Numbered from the stretch's first letter, positions 1 to 7,430 are shown. The stretch is 23,552 nucleotides of DNA from Candidatus Woesearchaeota archaeon (GCA_016203175.1 JACQNH010000081.1:1-23552); one strand, 5' to 3'. Notes: generated by a model not told the origin, from the sequence alone. Program-made: numbers and translations.

Positions 1-102
1 AAAAGTGTAAGATTTACGGAAAAGATGGAAACTTTACAAAAAACTTTTAATATTTACGTAACATTTACAATAGAAATTAAGCAAAATTCATCTGCAATTT
101 AA
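1..102 (+). CDS. 3' end of an unidentified open frame cut by the window edge
   Basis: Frame 1 is open from the first base to TAA at 100-102 (33 codons). The peptide is basic and polar, with segments ETLQKTFNIYVTF and IEIKQ. The LQ-N-Y-F spacing loosely recalls the C-terminal tail of archaeal DDE transposases, but this is impressionistic. The stop codon falls in the loop of the hairpin at 81-122, which is consistent with the end of a transcription unit. No start is visible. It may be a degraded transposase tail or a chance open frame. Confidence 0.3.
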   Translation, partial: KSVRFTEKMETLQKTFNIYVTFTIEIKQNSSAI

Positions 103-122
103 AAATTGCAGTTTTCTTTTGC
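81..122. terminator. 42-bp imperfect palindrome, terminator-like
   Basis: The inner stem CTGCAATTT (92-100) pairs perfectly with AAATTGCAG (103-111) around an AA loop. The outer stem GCAAAA (81-86) pairs with TTTTGC (117-122) across a 5x5 internal loop. A T-rich run (112-120) follows the inner stem on the plus strand. This could be a terminator for the frame ending at 102, or the end of a mobile element. Confidence 0.45.
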
Positions 123-140
123 AGGGAATAAAAAATAGAT

Positions 141-157
141 GGGCTAAAGCCCTCTTT
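141..157 (+). terminator. Short hairpin with T-rich tail
   Basis: GGGCT (141-145), AA loop, AGCCC (148-152), then TCTTTT. This is a second terminator-like structure between the edge frame and the next gene. The rest of 1-257 is AT-rich with no other recognisable gene. Confidence 0.3.
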
Positions 158-226
158 TGGGATTTAGAAATTTCACAAAAACAGTTTAAAAATTAAGAAT
201 CATGCCACACAGCAGTAAAATAGCAA

Positions 227-234
227 TATTTAAA
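227..234 (+). promoter_or_regulatory. TATA box for the gene at 258
   Basis: TATTTAAA lies 24-31 nt upstream of the ATG at 258, the spacing expected for a leaderless archaeal transcript. Confidence 0.5.
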
Positions 235-257
235 AATAGAAATTTAAAGCCTTGACT

Positions 258-728
258 ATGCAAGATACATTATGTAACGGAATGAATTTCTCACAATGCT
301 TCGAAGATATGTGGCCTACAACAGTAGTAAATAATAGTAAATATGCTCCAAAACTTAAAAAGAATCATGGGATGTTTCAATTGATGGTTAAAAATTGCTT
401 TAAACTTGAAGACTTATTAAGAGTTTTATTATTCTTTGAAGGAAATAGAGATGTAAATGACTTTTTAAAGAAATATGATAACAAACCAAGAGATAAATTT
501 TTTGCATATTTAAGCAGTTTAGTTGAAGGAATTAAAAAAGACAATAGTATAGAAGTTCAAATAGAATTCAAGGAAAAAGAAAGATTTGAAGTGAATCAAT
601 CATTGGCACATCAATTAAAGAGTTATTTAACGCAAATTATACATATAAGACACGAGGAATTAACACCAAGTATAATTCCAATTCCTAGCTCACATGTATA
701 TTACCATCTACCTAAAAGAATATTTTAG
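258..728 (+). CDS. Hypothetical protein, 156 aa
   Basis: I do not recognise this protein. It is mostly polar, with no signal peptide or membrane segment. A hydrophobic stretch (LEDLLRVLLFFEG) suggests a soluble helical fold, and the C-terminus is basic (LPKRIF). The frame also allows TTG at 252 and ATG at 282. ATG at 258 fits best because the TATA box at 227-234 would place transcription start at or just before it. The stop (TAG 726-728) overlaps the tyrS stop (725-727) on the other strand, so the two genes converge with no spacer. Codon use matches the surrounding genes. Function unknown. Confidence 0.65.
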   Translation: MQDTLCNGMNFSQCFEDMWPTTVVNNSKYAPKLKKNHGMFQLMVKNCFKLEDLLRVLLFFEGNRDVNDFLKKYDNKPRDKFFAYLSSLVEGIKKDNSIEVQIEFKEKERFEVNQSLAHQLKSYLTQIIHIRHEELTPSIIPIPSSHVYYHLPKRIF

Positions 729-1807
729 CGAGTTAAAGTCTTGCTTTTTAAGAATTCATACAATTTTTTAGCTTTAGCATCCTTTTCAAAATGTTTTCTA
801 ATAGGCGCAACCAATTTATCTATATAAATAGTTACAGAATTTTTAAAATCTAAAGGATGTAAAGAACCATTTAAATAAGCCCCAGCCAGTTCTTCATAAT
901 TACCAAAACTTATATCCCCACCAAATTTCTTTTCTCTTTCAACTTTAAAATCCTTAAATTTCTCAAATACCAAATGTTTACAGTAATCCATTAAAGGATT
1001 ATTAGCAACATCTTTTTCAGGACAAAAAGCTGAATTTATTTTCTTCTTTATCTCTTCTGTTGAATCATGAATAAAAATAGCAGATTCAGGTTTAGACTTG
1101 CTCATCTTGGAAGAAATCTGTTTATCAGCCCAATTCTCCTCATCATAACCAGCTACTTCAACAGGTCCTTTTAAACCCATTAACATATGATGATGTATTG
1201 CAACAGGCTTTTTCCAATTTAGTTTCTCACTTACCTCTCTAGCTAAAACATTTGCCCTTCTTTGATCCAAACCCAATTGACATATATCAACATCTAAATG
1301 AAAAACATCAGCTACCTGCATTGAAGGATAATATAATTGCGCAACAGCTTGTATTTCAGTTTCTTTTCTACCCATAATTGTTGTTGCTCTTAAAGCTCTT
1401 TTCAGAGTGATATGTTTAGCAACCTTCAAAACCTTATCCCAATATTCAACATCATCTATCACCTTGGAAGTATACAAATATTGAACATTCTCAACACCAG
1501 CAGCCTTCCAAACTTCTATAAAATAATCAGCACATCTCTTTATAGTTTCCAAATCCCCACCCCATTTATTATTTATAAAAGCAAAGTAATCTGCCAATAA
1601 TATTTTAAATTTAATCCCTGCTTTTTGTAATTTTACTAAGTTTATAGGTCTAAAAATAGCAAAGGGAATATGTGCAAAACCAGAAGGTTCAAAACCATCA
1701 TAAGCAATTAACTTCTGTTTAGATTCTAATAAGTGCATTAATTCCTCTTTTGTTAAAATCTCCTCTCCAACAGATTCTATTAATTTAAATCTTGTTTCAG
1801 TATCCAT
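725..1807 (-). CDS. tyrS: Tyrosyl-tRNA synthetase, archaeal type
   Basis: Charges tRNA-Tyr with tyrosine in the cytoplasm. The 360-aa length fits the short archaeal/eukaryotic class Ic enzyme, which lacks the bacterial S4 tail. The ATP-binding HIGH-type motif lies in DGFEPSGFAHI (about residues 37-47). The tyrosine-site region includes YYPSMQVADVF and LGLDQRR (159-184). KMSKS is present exactly at 234-238. The start ATG (1807) is 6 nt after the cysS stop, so the two synthetases form a two-gene operon read from the cysS promoter. No separate TATA box is needed in the gap. The end overlaps the convergent gene by 4 nt. Nothing looks truncated. Confidence 0.95.
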   Translation of the reverse strand: MDTETRFKLIESVGEEILTKEELMHLLESKQKLIAYDGFEPSGFAHIPFAIFRPINLVKLQKAGIKFKILLADYFAFINNKWGGDLETIKRCADYFIEVWKAAGVENVQYLYTSKVIDDVEYWDKVLKVAKHITLKRALRATTIMGRKETEIQAVAQLYYPSMQVADVFHLDVDICQLGLDQRRANVLAREVSEKLNWKKPVAIHHHMLMGLKGPVEVAGYDEENWADKQISSKMSKSKPESAIFIHDSTEEIKKKINSAFCPEKDVANNPLMDYCKHLVFEKFKDFKVEREKKFGGDISFGNYEELAGAYLNGSLHPLDFKNSVTIYIDKLVAPIRKHFEKDAKAKKLYEFLKSKTLTR

Positions 1808-1813
1808 TTTACC

Positions 1814-3190
1814 TCATTTTTTCTTTACTCTTACTTTTCCATCTAGATCTTCCAATATATAACCTTTTTCCTCAATAGTTTTTCTTATCGCATCAGCCTT
1901 TTCAAAATCCTTTAATTTTCTAGCATCTTCTCTTTCTTCGATTAAATCTTCTATATACTTAGGGGATTTAATAAATTGCTCTTCTAAAATACATAAAATT
2001 GCATCTAGTTTTTTAAAAGCATTTCTTACATCCTTTACATCCTTCTCACTTAATTCTAATTTGTTAACCTTCCTGATAAATATAAAAATCTCGCTTAAAG
2101 CAACTGAAATATTTAAATCAAAATCCATTGCTTCTTCAAATTTTCCTAGCATTAAATTAATTAATTTCTGAATCTTAGTATTATCTTTTTTAGATTTCTT
2201 CTCCCCTAAATCATTATAAAAAGTATTTATCCTATCAACAGCATTTTGCGCATACTCTAAAGATTCAAAACTAAAGTTCATTGGCTGTCTATAATTAACT
2301 GATAAAAACAAATATCTTATCGTTTTTGGCTTATAGCCCTTTTCTAATAACTGAGGTAAAGTAATATAATTTCCTAAAGATTTTGACATCTTCTCATCAC
2401 CAACATTCAAAAAAGCAGTATGAACCCAGTATTTTACTAAAGGCTCTTTCCCAGATGAAGCCTCTTGTTGAGCTATTTCTGCTTCATGGTGTGGAAAGAT
2501 TAAGTCTATAGCCCCACCATGCAAATCATATTGTGGACCAAAGTAATGCTCTGTTATTGCTGTATCTTCAATATGCCAGCCAGGTCTCCCCTTTCCAAAA
2601 GGAGATTCCCAAAAAGGTTCACCAGACTTATATTTCTTCCATAAAGCAAAATCTTCTGGATTTTTTTTATTTTCATTTACTTCAACCCTAGCCCCTTCTT
2701 TAATCTGCTCTAAAGGTTGATGCGATAATTTTCCATAATCCTTAAACTTTTTAACTTCAAAATAAACCCCATCATCAGTTTCATAAGCGTAACCTTTGTC
2801 TATTAACCTTTGAATTTGTTCTATAATTTCTTTTATATGATCTGATGCCCTAGCAAATTCATTAATACTGTCTATCCCTAACAATTTAATATGTTCATAA
2901 AATATTTTCTCATATTTTTTAGCAATTTCCTCAGGCTTAACTTTTTCCTCTTTAGCCCTCTTAATTATCCTATCATCTATATCTGTAATGTTCTGTAAAT
3001 AAAAAACATTGAAACCTTTATACCTCAAATATTTAGCCAACATATCAAACTGAGTAAATGTTTTTAAGTTACCAATATGTGCATAATTGTAAACAGTTGG
3101 ACCACAAACAAACATATTTACCTTTCTTTCTTTAATAGGCTTAAAAATTTCAATCGTTCTTATTATCGTATTATACAGCTTTAGTACCAT
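1814..3190 (-). CDS. cysS: Cysteinyl-tRNA synthetase
   Basis: Class Ia synthetase that charges tRNA-Cys, 458 aa and full length. Visible motifs: FVCGPTVYNYAHIGN (27-41), containing the first zinc-site Cys29 and the HIGH motif; RPGWHIED (202-209); HGGAIDLIFPHHEAE (224-238) with histidine and glutamate ligands; and EKMSKSLGN (266-274). The residue that is a zinc-binding cysteine after GWHIE in the E. coli enzyme is Asp209 here. I believe some archaeal enzymes share this, so zinc coordination may differ but activity is expected. It is first in a cysS-tyrS operon. The ATG at 3190 is supported by a TATA box 22-29 nt upstream. Confidence 0.96.
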   Translation of the reverse strand: MVLKLYNTIIRTIEIFKPIKERKVNMFVCGPTVYNYAHIGNLKTFTQFDMLAKYLRYKGFNVFYLQNITDIDDRIIKRAKEEKVKPEEIAKKYEKIFYEHIKLLGIDSINEFARASDHIKEIIEQIQRLIDKGYAYETDDGVYFEVKKFKDYGKLSHQPLEQIKEGARVEVNENKKNPEDFALWKKYKSGEPFWESPFGKGRPGWHIEDTAITEHYFGPQYDLHGGAIDLIFPHHEAEIAQQEASSGKEPLVKYWVHTAFLNVGDEKMSKSLGNYITLPQLLEKGYKPKTIRYLFLSVNYRQPMNFSFESLEYAQNAVDRINTFYNDLGEKKSKKDNTKIQKLINLMLGKFEEAMDFDLNISVALSEIFIFIRKVNKLELSEKDVKDVRNAFKKLDAILCILEEQFIKSPKYIEDLIEEREDARKLKDFEKADAIRKTIEEKGYILEDLDGKVRVKKK

Positions 3191-3211
3191 AAATTAAAAC
3201 AAGATTTTAGA

Positions 3212-3219
3212 TTTATAAA
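3212..3219 (-). promoter_or_regulatory. TATA box for the cysS-tyrS operon
   Basis: TTTATAAA on the minus strand, 22-29 nt upstream of the cysS ATG. This predicts a leaderless or nearly leaderless mRNA. Confidence 0.65.
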
Positions 3220-3274
3220 TATTCTTAGCTAAAATTTAATCGAGAATCTATTATTACTACTATTACTGAAAAAC

Positions 3275-3282
3275 TTTATAAA
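3275..3282 (+). promoter_or_regulatory. TATA box for the gene at 3304
   Basis: TTTATAAA, 22-29 nt upstream of ATG 3304. The 113-nt divergent spacer 3191-3303 holds this promoter and the oppositely oriented cysS promoter. Confidence 0.65.
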
Positions 3283-3303
3283 GTTATTGAGAGTCAAAAT
3301 ACT

Positions 3304-4527
3304 ATGACAAACGAATACAAACCAGAAATTTCAGATAAATTTTCAAATTCTTATAGACCACTTAAAAAAGCAAGTGTTGGTTTATCAATATTCATGGCAG
3401 GAGCCTTAATAGGTAATGAAATTCTAAAACCTCTTTATGGTAATTCAGAACCAGTAAAACCTGATTCTTATCAACTAAAATTATTAGATTTAGAGACAGA
3501 AAAAGCTAAAGCTCAAATTGATTTAGATAATGCAACTAAAAAAAATAATGAAAGAAAACAAAAATTAATACAAAGAAGAATAGCAACAATAGAAAGCAGA
3601 GTTAAAAAAACAGAAGAAAGACACAAAAAAGAAGAACAAGATAAAGCCCTAGAAGATATAGCAAATAAAGCAAAAGATTATTTAAAAGGTAATGATTTAA
3701 CCAATGCTCAAACTTCTATAACAGAATATGAAAACAAATTAAGCGAAATAGCAAAAAAAGAAGATTTTAAAGAATTAAGATCGTATTTAAAAGAGCTTAC
3801 AAACCTCAAAAGTAATTATGATGAATTAAAATTAAAATCAACAATAGTAACTTCTGAAAATAAAAAACCAGAAAATAAAAATGAAGAAAGAACTTCTTTG
3901 CTAGAAACTTTACTAACTGGCAAGGATCTAGTAAGCTACAAAATAACTACACCAGAAGGTTATACAGCTCATATAATCTCGTTAAATGGTGGAAATGCGA
4001 AATATAATGATGTAAAAATTGAAAGAAGTAATAATAATGGATATACAATGTTCTTTAGACAATCAAAGGAAGTTTGGCAATTAGAAGACAAATTAGCAAA
4101 AATAGACTCCTGGTTTAAAAATCATAAAAAGCAAATTGAAAGTAATGATAAATATGTTAGCAAATTAGCAACACAAAAAGAGAATGAGCATAAATCATTA
4201 CAAGAACAACTTAATGCTATAAAAAAAGAGTTACCAATAACATTAGGGAATTCAAAACCAATAACAGTAGATAACATTTTAGACCTTGCAAATAATAGAA
4301 TTGCACAAATATATACTGTAAATAATGAAATTATAGTTATAGATCAATCAGGACCAGGAATAAGAGTTCCTCAAGCAGAATGGAAAGATAGCCCAGTCAA
4401 AAAGCTAGAACCAAAACCAGAAGATCAAAAAGAAAACAACCCAGCTGATAAAAAAGAAGAACCAAAACCAGAAGCTCCAAAAGAAAATAAACCAGATGAT
4501 AAACCAGCAGAAGTCAGTATTGTTTAA
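3304..4527 (+). CDS. Membrane-anchored coiled-coil protein, 407 aa, function unknown
   Basis: No family is recognised. Residues 1-20 are polar. One hydrophobic segment (ASVGLSIFMAGALIGNEIL, about 23-41) looks like a membrane anchor or uncleaved signal. A long Lys/Glu/Gln-rich region (about 55-185, and again about 255-310) has the composition of a coiled coil. Between them is a small folded-looking part (ITTPEGYTAHIISLNGG). The C-terminal 45 residues are a charged, proline-rich tail built on repeats of the type PKPE..KENNP. The architecture suggests a surface or envelope scaffold protein. ATG 3304 is set by its TATA box. The gene lies upstream of an S-layer-like gene on the same strand, but that gene has its own TATA box. 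Confidence 0.75.
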   Translation: MTNEYKPEISDKFSNSYRPLKKASVGLSIFMAGALIGNEILKPLYGNSEPVKPDSYQLKLLDLETEKAKAQIDLDNATKKNNERKQKLIQRRIATIESRVKKTEERHKKEEQDKALEDIANKAKDYLKGNDLTNAQTSITEYENKLSEIAKKEDFKELRSYLKELTNLKSNYDELKLKSTIVTSENKKPENKNEERTSLLETLLTGKDLVSYKITTPEGYTAHIISLNGGNAKYNDVKIERSNNNGYTMFFRQSKEVWQLEDKLAKIDSWFKNHKKQIESNDKYVSKLATQKENEHKSLQEQLNAIKKELPITLGNSKPITVDNILDLANNRIAQIYTVNNEIIVIDQSGPGIRVPQAEWKDSPVKKLEPKPEDQKENNPADKKEEPKPEAPKENKPDDKPAEVSIV

Positions 4528-4603
4528 TTATAATCTTAAAGATGTTTTATAGACTTTCATTACCAATTAATCATGAAATATATCAGTTACTACTATCGAA
4601 AGG

Positions 4604-4611
4604 TTTAAATA
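4604..4611 (+). promoter_or_regulatory. TATA box for the S-layer-like gene
   Basis: TTTAAATA, 48-55 nt upstream of ATG 4659. This implies a leader of about 25 nt that contains the ribosome-binding site GGGAGG at 4642-4647. Confidence 0.45.
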
Positions 4612-4658
4612 TGGATTACAACTCTGAAATAACAACACTTTGGGAGGGTTTAAGAAAA

Positions 4659-6011
4659 ATGATAAATTTCAAACAAGGAATAATTTTGTTTCTAGTTGCA
4701 ATTTTTTTAGCTATAACTAGTGCAACAGTTTTAGCAGATTCACCAGATTATGACATTATTGATGTTCAAGTAAATGATATTACTTTAGGTTCTTCAAAAA
4801 CATTAGACATTGAAAGAACCGATTCAATTACAGTAGAAATTGAATTAAAAGCTTTAAATTTCACACCAGATGTAAGAGTTGAAGCAGAAATTGATGGTTA
4901 TGAATTTGGCGACATTAAAGATAAATCAGACATCTTTGATATGGAATCAAATGTAACCTATAAGAAGACATTAAAATTAGACATTCCAGATGATCTTCAA
5001 GCATCTAAAACATATACATTAAGAGTAGAAGTTTCTGACCCAAAAAATCAAGAAACATTAGAAGTTAAACTAAATATTGACGAAAAAAGACACTTCTTAA
5101 GAATATTTGATGTTATAGTAAGACCCCAAGGAAAAGTTGAAGCTGGTAAGCCTGTATTCGCAACAGTAAGAGTAGAAAACCTAGGTGAGAAAAAAGAAAG
5201 AGACGTAGAAGTTAGAGTTTCTATCCCAGAACTAGGTGTAACTGCAAGAGAATACATAGATGAATTAGTTTCAGAATTAGAAGAAAGAATAACTATTAGA
5301 GAAGATGAAGAAAGTTCAGCATCAACAAATGAAATACTATTAAGGATACCGGAAGATGCAAAAACTGGTTCTTATGATATGCTAGTTGAAGTTATTTACA
5401 ATAGAGGCCATAGTAAAGTTGTTCAAAGGGTTCCATTAAATGTAGAAGGAACTAAAAAATTAGAACAAACACCTTTAGTAACCGAAACCACAATTGTAAG
5501 CATTGATGGTACTTCAAAAACAGTTAAAGCTGGACAAGAAGTTCCATTTAAAGTAATGTTTGCTAATCTAGACAATGTTCCAAGAGTTTATACTGTAGAA
5601 GTATTAGGAACTCAATTATTCGCAGATTCAAGAGTAGATCCAGGATTCATAACAGTTCAACCTGGGAAAACAGGAGAAGCCTTTGTATTCCTAAATGTAA
5701 AACCAAATGCTGAAACAAAGAAACAATTTTTCACAGTAAGAGCATTATCTGGAACAAGCTTGATTAAAGAAATCTCATTAACAGCAGATGTTCAAGGTAA
5801 ATCAGTAAGTAATTGGTCATGGTTAGGAAGCCTATTCTGGATATTATTTGGTGTACTAGTAATTGTTTTAATCGCTCTTTTAATTGTTTATGGTATTAGA
5901 AGAATGAACGAATCAAATGAAAATTACACACAAAAAACAGATGATAAACCATTAGAACCTTCTCCATCAACAGCTGAAGGTCAAAGCTATTACTATTACC
6001 CTAAACAGTAA
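4659..6011 (+). CDS. Secreted S-layer-like protein with C-terminal membrane anchor
   Basis: A 450-aa protein with a clear N-terminal signal peptide (hydrophobic GIILFLVAIFLAI, then TVLADSP, about residues 6-29). Next come several beta-rich extracellular modules of the COG1361/CARDB/NEW3 type. Alternating lines such as VEAGKPVFATVRVENLG and PEDAKTGSYDMLVEVIY are typical of these folds. A transmembrane helix (about 388-413) and a short cytoplasmic tail ending in YYYYPKQ follow. The frame stays open back to 4542, but ATG 4659 is preferred: it begins the signal peptide and has GGGAGG 11 nt upstream. Such proteins are common on DPANN cell surfaces. The family assignment rests on architecture and repeat style only. 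Confidence 0.75.
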   Translation: MINFKQGIILFLVAIFLAITSATVLADSPDYDIIDVQVNDITLGSSKTLDIERTDSITVEIELKALNFTPDVRVEAEIDGYEFGDIKDKSDIFDMESNVTYKKTLKLDIPDDLQASKTYTLRVEVSDPKNQETLEVKLNIDEKRHFLRIFDVIVRPQGKVEAGKPVFATVRVENLGEKKERDVEVRVSIPELGVTAREYIDELVSELEERITIREDEESSASTNEILLRIPEDAKTGSYDMLVEVIYNRGHSKVVQRVPLNVEGTKKLEQTPLVTETTIVSIDGTSKTVKAGQEVPFKVMFANLDNVPRVYTVEVLGTQLFADSRVDPGFITVQPGKTGEAFVFLNVKPNAETKKQFFTVRALSGTSLIKEISLTADVQGKSVSNWSWLGSLFWILFGVLVIVLIALLIVYGIRRMNESNENYTQKTDDKPLEPSPSTAEGQSYYYYPKQ

Positions 6012-6089
6012 ATGTTCTAATAGGTTTTAGTAAAAATGTAACAATATAAAGAGCAAAATACGACTAATTTTTAAATTTGAACAATAATC

Positions 6090-6097
6090 TTTTTAAA
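6090..6097 (+). promoter_or_regulatory. TATA box for the gene at 6119
   Basis: TTTTTAAA, 22-29 nt upstream of ATG 6119. It lies downstream of the alternative TTG at 6077 and so argues against that start. Confidence 0.5.
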
Positions 6098-6118
6098 CTA
6101 TTATTTTCAATTCATTTA

Positions 6119-6487
6119 ATGGTACCTAAATCATTAAGAACTTGGTTCGTAATTCACTTTATAGTTGATATGTTATTTGCTATTCCTTTAATGTTTTTTA
6201 CAAATTCATTTCTTTCTTTATTCAAAATTACTTTAGACTTATTATCAGCAAGATTGGTTGCAGCTGCTTTCCTAGCAATAGGCGGAGTTTCTTTTTTAAC
6301 TAGAAATGCGAGTCTAGAAAGTTATCAAAGTTTATTAAGTCTAAAAATTATTTGGTCTTTATCAGCAATTTTAGGAATTATTATAACTTTATATACATCT
6401 CCATCAATATTAGCTTGGGTAGCTTTAATAATTTTCGTACCTTTCTCATTAATCTGGATTTATTACAAAAGAAAATTAAATTTTTAA
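6119..6487 (+). CDS. Small four-helix membrane protein, 122 aa
   Basis: Unrecognised integral membrane protein with four hydrophobic segments: about 9-30, 41-60, 73-95 and 98-116 (for example IHFIVDMLFAIPLMFF and SILAWVALIIFVPFSLIWIYY). It ends in a basic tail (KRKLN). No catalytic motif is visible. ATG 6119 fits the TATA box at 6090-6097. The stop (6485-6487) lies inside the first copy of the smc 3'-end duplication. Before the island inserted, this gene and smc would have converged with stop codons overlapping by about 12 bp, a useful anchor for the ancestral gene order. Confidence 0.7.
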   Translation: MVPKSLRTWFVIHFIVDMLFAIPLMFFTNSFLSLFKITLDLLSARLVAAAFLAIGGVSFLTRNASLESYQSLLSLKIIWSLSAILGIIITLYTSPSILAWVALIIFVPFSLIWIYYKRKLNF

Positions 6488-6600
6488 ACTAAATATCTTA
6501 CTAATCCATCCTGCATTGAAACACCATAAACTGCATCTCCTTCTGTAATAACTGTATCATTATGGAAAACAACGAGATATTGGGCCCTTTTTGAATATTT
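6475..6600. repeat. Duplicated smc 3' end, copy 1 (decayed, left edge of island)
   Basis: This 126-bp stretch matches 8616-8742 except for one missing base (ATCC-ATCC versus ATCCCATCC) and one substitution (TATGGAAAAC versus TATGGGAAAC). On the minus strand it encodes the last 41 codons or so of SMC, including the switch region VVSHND, now frameshifted and detached from smc. Identity stops abruptly at 6600/8742 on one side and 1 nt past the smc stop on the other. The left flank is continuous with the membrane-protein gene, so this is probably the original chromosomal 3' end displaced by integration. Confidence 0.9.
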
Positions 6601-6675
6601 TTATTAATTTCAGAATACCGTTTGGGTCACTTAACAAGGATTATGTGCAATCGAGAAAAAATTTTAAAGACAATC

Positions 6676-6683
6676 TTTATATA
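6676..6683 (+). promoter_or_regulatory. TATA box for the CFI-box-like gene
   Basis: TTTATATA, 23-30 nt upstream of ATG 6706. This decides the start over the upstream in-frame ATG at 6622. Confidence 0.55.
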
Positions 6684-6705
6684 TCACTTCCGCCTTTATA
6701 TTAAT

Positions 6706-6987
6706 ATGCAAAAAATATATGCACAATCTTGTTTTGTGGCAACAGCAGTATATGGAGATTCTCATGCACCCCAAGTAGAAACACTAAGAGAGTTCCGAGA
6801 CCATGTTCTTGCACAAAATCCATTTGGACAAAAATTTATTGATTTCTATTACAGTGGAGCTGGACAAAAAGCTGCACAAGTAATACAAGAGCATCTCCCT
6901 ACTACTATTCCTTTCATTAGAAAGGGGCTTGATTTTTTGGTAACACAAATTGAATCAAGAAAGACGGAAGAAAATAAAGGAAGATAA
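6706..6987 (+). CDS. Small CFI-box-like domain protein, 94 aa
   Basis: The N-terminus SCFVATAVYGDSHAPQ (8-23), then VETLREFRD (24-32) and FGQKFIDFYYSGAGQKA (about 40-56), match the pattern of the CFI-box domain: a CF(I/V)ATA.YG start, an LR.FRD motif, then a YY..G..A helix. That domain is usually a short C-terminal module of unknown function on larger bacterial and archaeal proteins. Here it stands alone after only seven residues. The tail is a charged helix (QIESRKTEENKGR). The in-frame extension to 6622 lies upstream of the TATA box and is probably untranslated. It is the first gene inside the island, and its role there is unknown. Confidence 0.65.
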   Translation: MQKIYAQSCFVATAVYGDSHAPQVETLREFRDHVLAQNPFGQKFIDFYYSGAGQKAAQVIQEHLPTTIPFIRKGLDFLVTQIESRKTEENKGR

Positions 6988-7099
6988 CGATTTTTTCTCA
7001 ACTCGTCCCAACTCACCTTTAAAGGCTCGTTCCGCGCCTCTCCAAGTATTCGAGGGTAACTAACACTGATTATACTCAATCCACCCACTCGTCAAAAGA
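6988..7099. other. GC-richer intergenic block with palindrome
   Basis: The stretch 7001-7065 is clearly richer in G+C than its surroundings. It holds the perfect palindrome CCTTTAAAGG (7016-7025) next to an AGGC...GCCT inverted pair on the minus strand. CAACTC occurs twice at 7000-7014. No gene is evident. It could be a dispersed extragenic repeat or a structured RNA. Confidence 0.3.
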
Positions 7100-7107
7100 T
7101 ATAAATA
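7100..7107 (+). promoter_or_regulatory. TATA box for the mazG-like gene
   Basis: TATAAATA, 22-29 nt upstream of ATG 7129. It lies outside the invertible segment, so it drives whichever orientation is present. Confidence 0.6.
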
Positions 7108-7166
7108 CTACAACGTAATTCTACTTGTATGGAAACAAATGAATTTCAAAAATTATCATCTGAAAT

Positions 7167-7180
7167 CGTCAAAAAAATCG
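7167..7180 (+). repeat. Left inverted-repeat arm of the invertible segment
   Basis: CGTCAAAAAAATCG, the perfect reverse complement of 7353-7366. The match does not extend on either side (T7166 versus T7367; G7181 versus T7352). Confidence 0.9.
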
Positions 7181-7352
7181 GCAAGTGTTGCTATTTGCAA
7201 TACTACATCTGCAAATTCATCTTCCAAATCTTTTTTCTCGGGAGTTTTGTTTCTTAATTTCTTTAGATTAGCGACACGAGCAAGTTCACCAAGCTCTTCA
7301 AGTAATTGAGAAAGATTTAATTGAACATCTCTATTGATGTTATATTTTTTAT

Positions 7353-7366
7353 CGATTTTTTTGACG
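7353..7366 (-). repeat. Right inverted-repeat arm of the invertible segment
   Basis: CGATTTTTTTGACG, the perfect reverse complement of 7167-7180. Confidence 0.9.
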
Positions 7367-7430
7367 TTGATTTAGAAAAAGCAGTTCTAGATAATATTGA
7401 AATTCTTAAACAAAAACATAATTTGTAAGC

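Larger units (their letters stand above)
7167..7366. other. 200-bp invertible segment inside the mazG-like gene
   Basis: The segment is bounded by perfect 14-bp inverted repeats, with 172 bp between them. Inversion switches the frame between a 42-codon truncated product and the full 99-codon product. The repeat arms encode IVKKI and DFFDV, so they read through in either state. No recombinase is encoded nearby. Confidence 0.8.
7129..7428 (+). pseudogene. MazG-like pyrophosphohydrolase gene split by an internal inversion
   Basis: As written, the plus-strand frame starts at ATG 7129 and stops after 42 codons (TAA 7255-7257). The missing middle lies on the minus strand within 7181-7352, and the C-terminal codons (7367-7425) return to the plus strand. 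Reverse-complementing 7167-7366 gives one uninterrupted 99-codon frame ending at TAA 7426-7428, exactly 300 nt. The restored protein has the MazG-type metal sites: EELGE (36-40) and EDEFAD (61-66), followed by ADFFDVDLEKAV. Family members hydrolyse nucleoside triphosphates or related nucleotides to the monophosphate plus pyrophosphate. The length fits a small all-alpha MazG-like single domain. In the given orientation the gene is off, because the truncated 42-aa product lacks both metal motifs. There is no other damage, so the inversion is recent or reversible. Confidence 0.85.

Noticed and set aside
4542..4658. Longer N-terminus for the S-layer-like protein
   Set aside because: It would bury the signal peptide. 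A TATA box and GGGAGG lie inside this stretch.
6849..7088. Minus-strand open frame of 79 codons
   Set aside because: It overlaps the CFI-box-like gene and the GC-shifted block. It has no promoter or ribosome-binding site and resembles no family I know.
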